From positions 1-64,000 of the forward strand of contig CAYNTO010000016.1 in NCBI GenBank assembly GCA_964400355.1: a stretch of DNA of 64,000 bases. Reading direction: 5' to 3'. The notes beneath the pieces were generated by a model. The model made no database searches. It was given only the letters and a program-made list of their open reading frames with translations, and was not told the origin of the DNA. A program made the position numbers and the translations under genes. Source of the DNA: JACKAL01 sp964400355 (lineage in GTDB: Bacteria > Bdellovibrionota > Bdellovibrionia > Bdellovibrionales > JAGQZY01). Of this stretch, positions 44,815 to 54,180 are shown piece by piece; the stretch's first letter is position 1; every line of letters begins with the position of its first letter.

Positions 44815-45354
44815 TTACTGAGCTGAAGTATCAGATGATGTGCCAGTCGCTGGAGTGGATGGAGCAGCTGCTGCGCCATCACAGCTAAAACCAGCACCTT
44901 CTAAATTGGTCTTGATTTTAGAAGAAACAGTGTCGCAATAGTTCATGTCTACTTTTGCAACCGCAACTGTTTTGTCTTCGCCCATTTTATTGTAAACAAC
45001 ACCGCATCCGCCCTCAGAAACGCTGAGTACAGAGATTTTGCGAGAATCGCTTTTGTTCGTACAAGTCACAGACGATTTTTCAGTTCCGTTGATGGCGCCG
45101 AATTCTGTGGTTGTAGAGGCACCTGTAGTCACTTCCGATGTGGTAGTGTCTGTAGCTGCAGACTGCTTGGCTTTTTTAGCAGCTTTTTTCTCTTCTGGAG
45201 TTTCAGCGGCTTCCATCGTGTTCGATGTGGAATCCGTGGCTTCCATAACTTTTTTCTCAGTGTCGCTCGTAGTCGCTGTCTCATCGGCTTTTGGCTTAGA
45301 AGAACAAGCGGCTGCGAAAACAAGTGCGGACATAATTAGTACTAGTTTTTTCAC
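44815..45354 (-). CDS. Ala/Thr-rich lipoprotein
   Basis: 179 residues from a GTG at 45354, chosen for CGAGGT upstream and the resulting MKKLVLIM signal with lipobox FAAAC. A long Thr/Glu/Ala/Lys linker (about 20-85) leads to a small globular part with four cysteines (VTCTNKSD, GGCGVVYN, NYCD, FSCDG) and a Ser/Thr tail. No family recognised. Confidence 0.75.
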   Translation of the reverse strand: MKKLVLIMSALVFAAACSSKPKADETATTSDTEKKVMEATDSTSNTMEAAETPEEKKAAKKAKQSAATDTTTSEVTTGASTTTEFGAINGTEKSSVTCTNKSDSRKISVLSVSEGGCGVVYNKMGEDKTVAVAKVDMNYCDTVSSKIKTNLEGAGFSCDGAAAAPSTPATGTSSDTSAQ

Positions 45355-45556
45355 AAGATACCTCGTTGTGTTTAGAGTGGTTCGTACCGTCAATTTACAT
45401 ATATACGATTTGAGATTCTACAAAAAATCCCTCTTAATATACGGCGTCACTTTCTTGCCTAAAGCAAAGGCATTTACAGAGGGCTTGAGCGTCAGACGTG
45501 GACAATTCGCACACTCCCACGCACATTGAGCGCTCAAAGCCTCATTGGAGTTGCTC

Positions 45557-45970
45557 ATGCAGGGATCGGTCATTGTCGCAGTTGTTCTGTTTTCGTCAAA
45601 TCTTGCTCACGCTTGGGACGCAGTCGCGGTATTTCGCCAACCTGAGAAGATCGTAGTACAGATCAACGAGCCTTATCCATCGGAACGCCTTGAGATCCTG
45701 CTTGCGACGACAGAGGGCGCAGAGTCGTGGTCTTATCTTGCCGAGGACACGCGCTTTAAAGCCCAGTGCCAGCGCGGCAGCCTAGGAATCACCTGCATGT
45801 TTCGTTTTCTGCCAGATACAGACACACTTTTTGCAATCAACGACGTCCTAGCGACTGCGCCGCTTTCACTTCCCGCCAACACAGAACTCCGCTTTCTCAA
45901 TTCCAACGGAGATCATTTCACTATCACCGCTGATGGCGAGAGCGCACAGTTCAAAGCGGGAAAAAAGTAA
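45557..45970 (+). CDS. Exported hypothetical protein
   Basis: 137 residues from the ATG at 45557 (TTGGAG upstream; a TTG at 45545 is the other option). Signal peptide ends NLAHA. The mature part is a small beta-rich domain with one cysteine pair (QCQRG, ITCMF). Converges with the methyltransferase-like gene. Confidence 0.7.
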   Translation: MQGSVIVAVVLFSSNLAHAWDAVAVFRQPEKIVVQINEPYPSERLEILLATTEGAESWSYLAEDTRFKAQCQRGSLGITCMFRFLPDTDTLFAINDVLATAPLSLPANTELRFLNSNGDHFTITADGESAQFKAGKK

Positions 45971-45983
45971 TCTTACTTTTGAT

Positions 45984-46856
45984 TCAGTTTGATGTGTACT
46001 TAAACACTCGGAATGCGGGAGCCGTTGCATCCCGCATCTCTGTCAGCTCCAAATCTGGAAAACGAAAATCTTCTTTGGTTTTTATAAGACTAAACGACTC
46101 GACCATCCCTGCTATGTTCGGCCCTTTTGTAAGACTCACACCCTCGAACGTTTGAATCCAACGCGAGACCTCAAGTTCGCGGCCGTCGGGCATGCGGATG
46201 AGAGTGCCCTTCTGAAACTGCGTATCCACCAGCGCATGGTGAACATAGAGTACGCTTTCATGCGCGGTCATGGCCTCCAAATATTTGTTGAGAACCACAG
46301 CCAACTGCGAGGTGTATGAAAACGGCCCGTAGAGATCTGTACCCATCGTGAACTTGGGAAGGTTCTGCACCTCGACGTACTTGCCTTCGAGGGAAATATA
46401 TTTTCCCGCTTCCCGAAATTGCGCTTCGAGGTCTTTTAGATGTTGTTCGCGAATCCACTCTTTGTCCTTCGCTTTGTTGTGCTCGTAACCCGCATATTTA
46501 TCTCGAAACGGTATTCGCGAAACCGTAATGCCATACACGGTCGGCGCTTCGGCTAGAACGTAGTGACCAGAGAGATACTCTATCAGAGCAATTCCTCGAC
46601 CCGAGCCAAAATCCACCCACACATCGTCTTTAGAAAGCATCCGTGCGTGCCAGGCGAAGGTGCGCCCGAGGAGTTCCTCGTATTTGTCCATGCCACGATC
46701 GGTAGTAAACAGATTTTTTTCGATCAAGCGGTCATTGTTGTCGGCAACAAGTGCCGTCATGCTGGGAGTAATCAAAACAAATATGTCGGCACACTGGTAA
46801 GCCTGCGCTTTAAGAATAACTGCGTTGAGTGCGAGCACTACAATTGCCAAAGACAT
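45984..46856 (-). CDS. Exported methyltransferase-like protein with CxxIF motif
   Basis: 290 residues from the ATG at 46856 (TGGAG upstream); signal peptide ends LKAQA. After it comes QCADIFVLITPS, the motif shared with three other exported proteins. Near residue 80 there is VWVDFGSGRGIALIEYL, a good class I methyltransferase motif I. S-adenosylmethionine is not expected outside the cytoplasm, so either the protein is delivered into another cell or the fold is reused. Later motifs are unclear. Confidence 0.65.
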   Translation of the reverse strand: MSLAIVVLALNAVILKAQAYQCADIFVLITPSMTALVADNNDRLIEKNLFTTDRGMDKYEELLGRTFAWHARMLSKDDVWVDFGSGRGIALIEYLSGHYVLAEAPTVYGITVSRIPFRDKYAGYEHNKAKDKEWIREQHLKDLEAQFREAGKYISLEGKYVEVQNLPKFTMGTDLYGPFSYTSQLAVVLNKYLEAMTAHESVLYVHHALVDTQFQKGTLIRMPDGRELEVSRWIQTFEGVSLTKGPNIAGMVESFSLIKTKEDFRFPDLELTEMRDATAPAFRVFKYTSN

Positions 46857-46993
46857 TTGGGAACTCCATTGGGTGAGATCCCCGTTCATAGCACATTGGA
46901 CATGCCTGACCGTAAAAACATCGGACTCGAGTGTGATTTTTCATGGAATAATCAGCATATTGTAAAATTTCACGGCTAACAGATCGAGAAATT

Positions 46994-47070
46994 TGGTAGC
47001 GGGAGAGGGACTTGAACCCCCGACACGCGGATTATGATTCCGCTGCTCTAACCACCTGAGCTACCCCGCC
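46994..47070 (-). tRNA. tRNA with CAT anticodon (Met elongator or Ile2)
   Basis: 77 bases with encoded CCA. Acceptor stem GGCGGGG, D-arm GCTCAGGTGGTTAGAGC, anticodon stem-loop GCGGA-ATCATAA-TCCGC (anticodon at 47034-47036), T-loop TTCAAGT. There is no C1-A72 mismatch, so it is not the initiator. Lysidine-modified Ile2 and elongator Met cannot be separated by eye. Confidence 0.93.
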
Positions 47071-47201
47071 AATACCAAAAGCGCCAGGGTATGACGCTAA
47101 AGACAAACTTCTAAATCCGCGCCCTAGGAGAGTCAAGGAATTCTCTAAAAACAAGGGGTTCCGCCTACACACAGCCTAAGGGATGTGTTAAATCGCCCGG
47201 T

Positions 47202-48185
47202 ATGTTTGCGCTAACAACCGCCCTGTTTTTATTTCTCTCTCCCGCTATCGCCCAGAGCGTAGGCACTACCAGTTCTCCGGCCACATTGGCCGCGCCGGTC
47301 CAAGCTTTTCTCGATAGCTTTGAATCCAAGCATATTTTCTTTAACGAATACATGCACAATCACTACTTCCAGTCCAAAACCAAATCGGACACCGCAGTGG
47401 TGTTCTTGCCGGGAATGGGTGAACCTGCAATTAAGTACTACGAGTTGGCTCAGGATCTTAAAGGTGAATTCACAATGTATTTGTGGGATCATATCGGCCA
47501 GGGCCACTCCTACCACTTCGTCCCGCTCGAATCGGAAAAAGTGCATATCGATTCGTTCGACACCCATATAGGCGCACTCACCCACTTCCTCACCCAGGTT
47601 CGCAAATCCCATAAACACATTGTTCTCATCGCCCATTCCATGGGTGGACACATCGCTTTACGAACACTTTTGCAGCACCCGGAATTGGGCGATTCCGTAG
47701 TGCTCACCGCACCACTTATGGAGATCAATACCAAGTGGGTGCCTATTCACTTTGTAGCATGGCTTGCAGGCTACCTACCGGCCGATTACTACCCGCCTCT
47801 TCACAGTCTTTTTCGCCGCGGATCAGAAAACGGCAGCTACACCACAACAAGCAAAGAGCGCATGGCCACATACAGGCAAACTCAAGCCGTGTATCCAGAG
47901 ATCAAGCGCAGTGGCGCCACCCTGGGATGGGTCAAACAAGCCGTCAAGTCGCTTAAAGATTTTGACGAAGCCAACGTGGATCGGCTCACAGTTCCGGTTT
48001 TTATTTTACAGGCCGAGCACGATTTTTTGGTGAGCAACCCGGCTCAGGCGAAGGCCTGCCAGCGCATTTCAAACTGTAAACTACAGATTGTTCCCGAGAG
48101 CAGACACGAACTTTTATTCGAAAACGACAAACCGCGCGGGATCACTATCAAAGCGATCAACGATTTTATTTCACAACGCAAATAG
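47202..48185 (+). CDS. Exported alpha/beta hydrolase (lysophospholipase-like)
   Basis: 327 residues with a signal peptide (ends PAIAQ). Nucleophile elbow AHSMGG (about 144-149), catalytic Asp in LQAEHDFLVS (about 275), His in PESRHELLFE (about 303). It resembles PldB/monoacylglycerol lipases. Located in the envelope or secreted, where it could act on lipids. Converges on the cytidine deaminase gene with two bases between. Confidence 0.9.
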   Translation: MFALTTALFLFLSPAIAQSVGTTSSPATLAAPVQAFLDSFESKHIFFNEYMHNHYFQSKTKSDTAVVFLPGMGEPAIKYYELAQDLKGEFTMYLWDHIGQGHSYHFVPLESEKVHIDSFDTHIGALTHFLTQVRKSHKHIVLIAHSMGGHIALRTLLQHPELGDSVVLTAPLMEINTKWVPIHFVAWLAGYLPADYYPPLHSLFRRGSENGSYTTTSKERMATYRQTQAVYPEIKRSGATLGWVKQAVKSLKDFDEANVDRLTVPVFILQAEHDFLVSNPAQAKACQRISNCKLQIVPESRHELLFENDKPRGITIKAINDFISQRK

Positions 48186-48187
48186 TT

Positions 48188-48598
48188 TTATATTTTGAGT
48201 GCAAAAGTATTGGGAAGAAATTCTTTAAAGCGCACTTCTTTTTGAATGCCCTTTAAATTGGAAACGAACAGTGGAAAATCCGCACCCACAAACTCGCTCA
48301 TCACCTGCAAGCACATCCCGCACGGAGTGGCGATAGGGTTTTCAGTATCAGTGACTAAAACTAAGAACTCGAGTTCCTCGCCTTTAGCGCGCTCACTCAC
48401 CCATTTCCAAAGGGCCACCCGCTCAGCACAAACAGTGGCGCCGAAGCTCGCATTTTCCACATTGCATCCAGTAATATACTTCTCTTCGTTTTTGATTTTA
48501 AAACAGGCACCCACCAAAAACTTGGAGTAGGGAGCATGGGCCTGGTTGCGGGATTCCACGGCTTTTTTATAGGCAATTTGAATAGCGGGTGTGCTCAT
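48188..48598 (-). CDS. cdd: Cytidine deaminase
   Basis: 136 residues, the usual size of tetrameric CDA. Zinc and catalytic motifs: NVENASFGATVCAERVAL (about 46-63, Cys and Glu) and TPCGMCLQVMSEF (about 91-103). Converts cytidine and deoxycytidine to uridine forms in pyrimidine salvage, relevant for an organism feeding on nucleic acids. Confidence 0.95.
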   Translation of the reverse strand: MSTPAIQIAYKKAVESRNQAHAPYSKFLVGACFKIKNEEKYITGCNVENASFGATVCAERVALWKWVSERAKGEELEFLVLVTDTENPIATPCGMCLQVMSEFVGADFPLFVSNLKGIQKEVRFKEFLPNTFALKI

Positions 48599-48722
48599 AG
48601 AGCTTGATCATAAACCCTTTTCTCTCACCGACGCATGACGGTTTGCGCTAATATGGTCCATTCTTTTTGCTCGACGGCCATGTTTTGCATACTCTTGGTG
48701 TTGGGTCTTTGGGGGAATCATT

Positions 48723-49829
48723 ATGTTACATCTTCGACACTCTGTCGGTGCGGTTTTTTTAGCGGCCGTGGTGGGTACCACTCTATGGGCCTGTGGACCT
48801 TCCAAGCGAATCGTTAAGTTCAGGCGCGAAGTGCCACTCACCGGCCAACCCACCCCGCTCACCAACTACCGCGCCACTTCGGAGCGGATCACAATCATGA
48901 CGTGGAATGTGGAGAATCTGTTCGACACCGTCGATGACCCGCTCAAAGACGACGATGCTTATTTGCCGCTCGCGGCGAAAAAGGCCAATCCCAATCACGA
49001 GTCCCGTTGTAAAAAAAAGGGCGCGTATTCTTGGATTCAACAGTGTCTTCACTGGGACTGGAACCAAGATGTGCTCGACGTTAAACTCTTCCATTTGGCG
49101 CAAGTGATCCGTTCGGTCAACGGAGGCCTGGGTCCCGACATCTTGGTCGTGCAAGAGGTGGAAAATTTACATGTGCTCGAGCAGCTGATCACAAAGTTTC
49201 TTTCGAATATGGGGTACACGGCCTATCTTTTAGAAAATAACGATTACCGCGGCATCGATGTGGGCCTGATCACACGCTTACCGCTTCTAGAAGATATTCA
49301 ACTCAAGGATCTGCGCTCGCGCCCAGCCTTAACGACCCGCTTTGAACTCTCCGACAAAAGCATACTCAATCTTTACGGGGTGCATTTGCCTATATCTCCC
49401 ACACCTATCGAAAAGCGTATTGGTATGATTAAAAAATTAAAAGAATTTGCAGACGCCAAGCCGGGTGAGTTGACCATCGCCATCGGCGATTTTAATTTTC
49501 CTAAAGAAGAGGAACAGCATTTTGGCATTATTGAAAACGAACTTAAACCGGATTGGGCAGTAAGCCACCTCTACTGTAAGGACTGTACGGGCACCTACCA
49601 CGACTCCTACAACAACGACTACTCCCAATTGGACTACATACTGCTTTCCAAAAACTTTTTTAACAAAGACACGGCGTGGACCATGGATCCCAAGAGTGTT
49701 CGTATCCATAAAGCACTGCCACTTCAACTGGATCTCGACGACAGCCCTGCGGATTTTCGCTTTCCAGAGCTCACGGGAGTGTCGGATCATTTCCCACTGC
49801 TCTTGCAAATCGTAAAAACCGACAACTAA
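48723..49829 (+). CDS. Endonuclease/exonuclease/phosphatase-fold lipoprotein
   Basis: 368 residues with lipobox TLWAC (Cys 24). EEP-fold residues: TWNVENLFD (about 59-67), QEVEN (Glu about 144), YGVHLP (about 219), IGDFNFP (about 256-262) and GVSDHFPLL near the C-terminus. An envelope-anchored nuclease or phosphatase; substrate unknown. GGGGGA precedes the ATG and a terminator follows. Confidence 0.88.
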   Translation: MLHLRHSVGAVFLAAVVGTTLWACGPSKRIVKFRREVPLTGQPTPLTNYRATSERITIMTWNVENLFDTVDDPLKDDDAYLPLAAKKANPNHESRCKKKGAYSWIQQCLHWDWNQDVLDVKLFHLAQVIRSVNGGLGPDILVVQEVENLHVLEQLITKFLSNMGYTAYLLENNDYRGIDVGLITRLPLLEDIQLKDLRSRPALTTRFELSDKSILNLYGVHLPISPTPIEKRIGMIKKLKEFADAKPGELTIAIGDFNFPKEEEQHFGIIENELKPDWAVSHLYCKDCTGTYHDSYNNDYSQLDYILLSKNFFNKDTAWTMDPKSVRIHKALPLQLDLDDSPADFRFPELTGVSDHFPLLLQIVKTDN

Positions 49830-49838
49830 ATAAAAAAA

Positions 49839-49862
49839 CCCTACGACTTGGGGTTCGTAGGG
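49839..49862 (-). terminator. Terminator of the exported gene at 49935-50393
   Basis: On the minus strand CCCTACGA and TCGTAGGG form an 8-base stem followed by seven Ts (49838-49832). Confidence 0.8.
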
Positions 49863-49867
49863 TCGGT

Positions 49868-49887
49868 ACCAATTGGGATTGGTTTTT
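49868..49887 (+). terminator. Terminator of the nuclease-fold lipoprotein gene
   Basis: ACCAAT-TGGG-ATTGGT followed by TTTT on the plus strand, 39 bases after the stop. Confidence 0.65.
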
Positions 49888-49934
49888 GTCTCGATCCAGG
49901 ATCATAAGACCCTGGACCGAATTTCAATTACAAA

Positions 49935-50393
49935 TTAACGAGCGCCGTTTTCTGGCATTGCAGAAGCTGGATCGTAGCACAGGAACTCTGTATCGATCGG
50001 AGTGCCATTGTACATTCCAGTCACATGAACATTGAAATCCTGAACGTAGCCGTTGGATTTATTAAGAACTACAGATGGTGTTTGGTCGCCATTCGTAGCC
50101 AGTGCAAAATTGAGCGTGTTGCCATCTTTTTCCGTCATCAGTACCACTTCTGTAGCGCTGTAAGTAGCTGTTACATTCCAAAGATAGTCTGGATAAACGC
50201 TGTTCTCATCAACGACAACGCCCATTTCTGGTGTGTGGTAGGTGTCTTTAGCTTGATCGTAATCAAAGTAAAGATCCATGTAGATCGCCATGTCTTCTGC
50301 GTTGTAATCACAGTAGATCATAGTTTTGCCGTTAAAATCTGCCGCGAATGCTGTTTGCGCCACCATCACTAATGTAAATAAAAATGCTTTCAT
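49935..50393 (-). CDS. Small exported hypothetical protein
   Basis: 152 residues from the ATG at 50393 (AGGAG upstream); signal peptide ends QTAFA. The mature part is acidic and beta-rich, Asp/Tyr-rich (MDLYFDYDQAKD), with a cysteine near each end (MIYCDYN, EFLCYDP). A hairpin lies in its leader (50432-50450). No family recognised. Confidence 0.7.
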   Translation of the reverse strand: MKAFLFTLVMVAQTAFAADFNGKTMIYCDYNAEDMAIYMDLYFDYDQAKDTYHTPEMGVVVDENSVYPDYLWNVTATYSATEVVLMTEKDGNTLNFALATNGDQTPSVVLNKSNGYVQDFNVHVTGMYNGTPIDTEFLCYDPASAMPENGAR

Positions 50394-50431
50394 AGCTGTC
50401 TCCTTGCCATACCTTGGCACTTGTTGTGGTC

Positions 50432-50450
50432 TCCCACGTTGTTAGTGGGA
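50432..50450. promoter_or_regulatory. Inverted repeat upstream of 49935-50393
   Basis: TCCCAC-gttgtta-GTGGGA, 39 bases before the start codon. Either a leader hairpin or an operator. Confidence 0.3.
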
Positions 50451-50617
50451 TCATTAAATGAATGATCAGAAATTATGTCAAAAGCAAAGATGTGTTAATA
50501 TTGTGAAGAGGCTTGAATATTTTTTGTGCAGTCGCCGCCGTTGTTACGGCAACCGAAAACTCATAAATGATAAAAAACTAATCGTGCGCTCAAAAAATAA
50601 ACGCACCTCTACTGACC

Positions 50618-52396
50618 TTAATAGTTCAGCTCGTAAGGTAAACGTGTGTAGTAGATGGATTCGAACTTGTTTTTCTTTTTCATAAAAACCATTTTTACCC
50701 AAGATGGAAGAATGGAAACTTCGCCAAGCGATTCCAAAAGCTTATCGATAAATTTTTGTTCATGTGGATACAAAACAACATCATAGGATTTGATCTTTGC
50801 AAGCTCTGCAGCTTTTTTAATCGCAGTCTCCAAAGTGCCATAATCATCGATCAAGCCGATTTCTTTTGCTTTAGTTCCCGACCACACGCGACCCTCGGCG
50901 ACCGTGGATACAGCCTCCAAATCTTCGAACTTGGGTCGGCCCTCCTTCACCACGCTAATGAAGGTGTGATAAATATCATTGACGCTCGTTTGCACCACGT
51001 TGATTTCTGCGGGAGTCAACTGGCGAACGCCCGACATCATATCGGCAGAGGTGTGGGTTTTGACGCCATCGAAAGTCACGCCTAGTTTATTGTCGAAAAA
51101 CTTATTGGTATTGAACAGCAGACCAAAAACTCCGATGGACCCCGTAATTGTGAGCGGGTCCGCGTAGATGTAATTGCTATTGGCCGCTATGTAATACCCG
51201 CCAGAGGCGGCAACATCGGAAAAGGACGAAACCAGCACTTTGTCTTTTTTGAGATATTCGAAACTGCGCCAAATCACGTCTGATGCCAACGCACTCCCTC
51301 CAGGGCTGTTGATGCGCAACACGACCGCCTTCACATCCTTATCTTTATTAATTTCGCGCACGAGACTTGAGAGTTCGTCGGAGTAAATATTTTCTTCACC
51401 GGGTCCACTGCCCATTAAAATTTCACCATCAGCAATGATCACCGCAATGCGATCTTTCGCACCCAGTAACGACGCCGATGGTTTTTTGATTTCGTAGTAG
51501 TTGTCCCAGGACATGAGCGGCAATTCGTCGTCGTCCTTTGTTCCAGAGGCTTTTTTGAGATCTTTTTCTATTTCTTCCACTGGTGCTAGTTTGTCCACAA
51601 ATCCTAAGTTGTAAGCATCCTGGGCGCTTGTCACAGCGACTTTTTCGGCAAGCTCGTTGAGTTTCTCTACCGGTAATTTTTTGCGGCTAGTAGCCACTGT
51701 TTTTTCGATTTGCATCCAAAAATTTGCAGTTATCTCACGGATCTGCTCACGATTTTCATCGGACATCTTATCCTTAATGAACATTTCTCCAGCCGATTTA
51801 AACTTGCCCGCGCGCACCAATGTAGGCTCTACCTCGAGCTTGCTCAGAGTCTTTTGAAAAAAACTCGACTGCCAATCCATGCCATCCCAAGTGAACTCCC
51901 CTTTGGGATACATATATATACGATCGGCGATTGTCGCCAGGTAGTACAACTTTTCGTCGTAAGCTTCGGAGTAGGCGTAAACAAACTTTTTGCTCTTCTT
52001 AAACTCTTTGATCATCTCTCGCACGTTGTTGAGCTTTCCCCATCCCGAACTGGCAAATCGTAAGCGCAGATAAATGCCTTTCACGTTTTTGTCTTTGGCG
52101 GCCTGCTTGAGTGTTTCATTGAGCTCATAAAGGCTAATGGACGGAGGTGTCTCTTCGATGAGAATATGACGAAAAATATCGGTCGATCGGCTGCGTTCAT
52201 TGATGTCGCCCTCCACATTGAGAAACAAAATGGTGTTAGCGTCCACCGAAGTGGCCGTGCGAGAACTCCCACCGTCACTCATCATGAGGAGCGCCGAAAA
52301 CCCGAGGATGGCCAAGAAAAACATTCCCATCATAACTATATTTGCAAGCGCAAAACCCAATGCACTTGCCAGAACCATTTTTAAAAAATCTTTCAT
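50618..52396 (-). CDS. sppA: Signal peptide peptidase SppA, long form
   Basis: 592 residues, the size of the two-domain E. coli type. One N-terminal membrane helix; catalytic Lys in RAGKFKSAGE (about 200) in the first domain and nucleophile Ser in VAASGGYYIA (about 400) in the second, preceded by INSPGGSALAS. Degrades leftover signal peptides and membrane fragments in the inner membrane. Lies 16 bases after hemH on the same strand, so likely co-transcribed. Confidence 0.94.
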   Translation of the reverse strand: MKDFLKMVLASALGFALANIVMMGMFFLAILGFSALLMMSDGGSSRTATSVDANTILFLNVEGDINERSRSTDIFRHILIEETPPSISLYELNETLKQAAKDKNVKGIYLRLRFASSGWGKLNNVREMIKEFKKSKKFVYAYSEAYDEKLYYLATIADRIYMYPKGEFTWDGMDWQSSFFQKTLSKLEVEPTLVRAGKFKSAGEMFIKDKMSDENREQIREITANFWMQIEKTVATSRKKLPVEKLNELAEKVAVTSAQDAYNLGFVDKLAPVEEIEKDLKKASGTKDDDELPLMSWDNYYEIKKPSASLLGAKDRIAVIIADGEILMGSGPGEENIYSDELSSLVREINKDKDVKAVVLRINSPGGSALASDVIWRSFEYLKKDKVLVSSFSDVAASGGYYIAANSNYIYADPLTITGSIGVFGLLFNTNKFFDNKLGVTFDGVKTHTSADMMSGVRQLTPAEINVVQTSVNDIYHTFISVVKEGRPKFEDLEAVSTVAEGRVWSGTKAKEIGLIDDYGTLETAIKKAAELAKIKSYDVVLYPHEQKFIDKLLESLGEVSILPSWVKMVFMKKKNKFESIYYTRLPYELNY

Positions 52397-52412
52397 GAAT
52401 GTACCTCTTTGA

Positions 52413-53507
52413 TTAGGGAACGTTTCGAACCATCTGTGCGAGCGCGGTTATCCAATGGTCATCGTCGTTGAGACAATATAGCGCATGAAACTCTTCTCCG
52501 CCCGCTTTTTTAAAAATTTCTCGACCGGCCACATGGATCTCCTCAAGCGTCTCCAAGCAGTCCACAGTAAATGCCGGCATGACCACTGCCATTTTTTTGA
52601 TCCCGCGGCTCGGCATTTTAGCCAATTCCACATCGGTGTACGGCTGAATCCAGGGCTCGCGCCCCAGTCGCGACTGAAAAGCCACCGACCCTTTGCCTTC
52701 CATTCGCAAGCGGCTGCTCAAATTGGATGCCACATAGAAGCTTTGCGCGCGGTAACACCGAGAATTGGCTTGCACAATCACATCGCAGCAGCCTGGATGC
52801 TTGCTACAAATTTTACCAGTGAGATCGAGGCGCGTGAGATGGCTCACCGGTAGACCGTGAAAGCTGTATAAAATGTGGTCCACATCCAATCCTTGTAGCT
52901 GGCGCTTGATGTTTTTTTCCATGGCATCAAGATAGATCGGATTGGAATAAAACGGCGGAATAATTTTGAGCTTGGCGCGTATTTTGAGTTTATCGGCAGC
53001 GGCGAGAGCGTCGTCGATCCACGTCGTAAAACTGGAATCAGCAAATTGCGGATACTGGGGAAATAAAATAATTTGCGTGCACTCTTTTACCGCGGCAAGC
53101 GCCGATGCGATGGAGGGTTGACCGTAGCGCATTCCGAGCACCACTTTGTAGTTGGGACCCAGTTCATTTGCGACCTTTTCGGTGACTTTCTTTGAGTAAA
53201 CTAAAAGTGGGGACCCCTCATCGGTCCAAATCGATTTGTACAGTTTGGCCGACTTCCGCGCACGAAATGGCGTGATCACCAGATTCACCAGCATCCACCG
53301 CAAAAACGGACCTTTATTGATCACGTATTTATCCATTAAAAATTCGGAGAGATAGCGCTTCACATCGGAACGGCTAGGACTTTCCGGTGTACCTAAGTTG
53401 CCAATCACAACTCCGATGGTCTGAGTGGGTGTTTCTGCGACCGACGATTCGAGAGGGGATTCATTGCTGGGGGTGGCGCCGATAACTGGCTCCTCGTTTT
53501 TGCTCAT
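52413..53507 (-). CDS. hemH: Ferrochelatase with internal four-Cys segment
   Basis: 364 residues. Ferrochelatase marks: IGNLGTPESPS, FPQYPQFADSS and the iron-binding YSFHGLPVSH (His). An internal stretch has four cysteines spaced C-x5-CC-x9-C (KICSKHPGCCD to SRC). This fits the ferrochelatase class with an internal [2Fe-2S] cluster known from Bdellovibrio and Myxococcus. A 30-residue Ser/Pro/Thr-rich N-terminal extension is unusual. Inserts iron into the porphyrin in the last step of heme synthesis. Confidence 0.94.
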   Translation of the reverse strand: MSKNEEPVIGATPSNESPLESSVAETPTQTIGVVIGNLGTPESPSRSDVKRYLSEFLMDKYVINKGPFLRWMLVNLVITPFRARKSAKLYKSIWTDEGSPLLVYSKKVTEKVANELGPNYKVVLGMRYGQPSIASALAAVKECTQIILFPQYPQFADSSFTTWIDDALAAADKLKIRAKLKIIPPFYSNPIYLDAMEKNIKRQLQGLDVDHILYSFHGLPVSHLTRLDLTGKICSKHPGCCDVIVQANSRCYRAQSFYVASNLSSRLRMEGKGSVAFQSRLGREPWIQPYTDVELAKMPSRGIKKMAVVMPAFTVDCLETLEEIHVAGREIFKKAGGEEFHALYCLNDDDHWITALAQMVRNVP

Positions 53508-53613
53508 GAGGGGTAGAATAATGGAGATTTTTCGCTCTGTCTAAGCTTTAAAAGCTGCACAAGTGCACATCGGGCTTGCGCGCGCAAAGACGCATTTTAG
53601 TGGGACGGAAAGG

Positions 53614-54099
53614 TCACCGCGCGAAGACGCGCATTAAAAATTGAAGCACTCTGTTTTGCTTTTTAGGAGGTCCAAGGTGCCGGAGGAGGTCGACCAACTC
53701 TGAACGAATCTTATGGTCGATCGCGCTCGCATTCTGCAGTATCACAACGCTTTGATCCACCGATTCGCGATTGGCACGCGCATCGTACTGTACCGTTTCG
53801 AAGACTTCACCGTTCTGCTCCTCTTCGATGAGTAGCCCGGTGCGTGTGCCATCGAGAGGATTCCATTCGATAACTTGGCCAAAGCAGGAAATGTGCAATT
53901 TGAGCAACCGGCCATCCTCTTTTTGAAAGTAGTAGATATCCAGGCCCTCTTCGTGGCGAAACCAATGGCTTTGTACCGACTGGCGCTCCATCTGCAGCGT
54001 ATCGAAGGACACAAAATTCATCTTCTGGGCTAAGGTCTTAATCGACTCTACTGTTTTAGGGATCATCACTGTCTCTATCGGCAGAACTGCGTGTGCCAT
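53614..54099 (-). CDS. Conserved-type hypothetical protein
   Basis: 161 residues, cytosolic (no signal peptide), mixed alpha/beta with a helical C-terminus ending in a basic stretch (LQFLMRVFAR). Codon use matches the neighbours and it fills the gap between hemH and the divergent rlmI. No function recognised. Confidence 0.65.
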   Translation of the reverse strand: MAHAVLPIETVMIPKTVESIKTLAQKMNFVSFDTLQMERQSVQSHWFRHEEGLDIYYFQKEDGRLLKLHISCFGQVIEWNPLDGTRTGLLIEEEQNGEVFETVQYDARANRESVDQSVVILQNASAIDHKIRSELVDLLRHLGPPKKQNRVLQFLMRVFAR

Positions 54100-54180
54100 T
54101 GAAACTATTTCTCACAATGAGACCAATTCTAAGGGCGTCTTTTATTGACCCTGGCCTGACGGCGGTGCTAACCAGTAGAG

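Noticed and set aside
12475..46856. Reading the CxxIF proteins as lipoproteins
   Set aside because: The residues before the Cys (Gln, Ser) do not form a lipobox and good signal peptidase I sites precede it.
50458..50685. 75-residue plus-strand frame
   Set aside because: Composition is not protein-like and it overlaps the 3' end of sppA.
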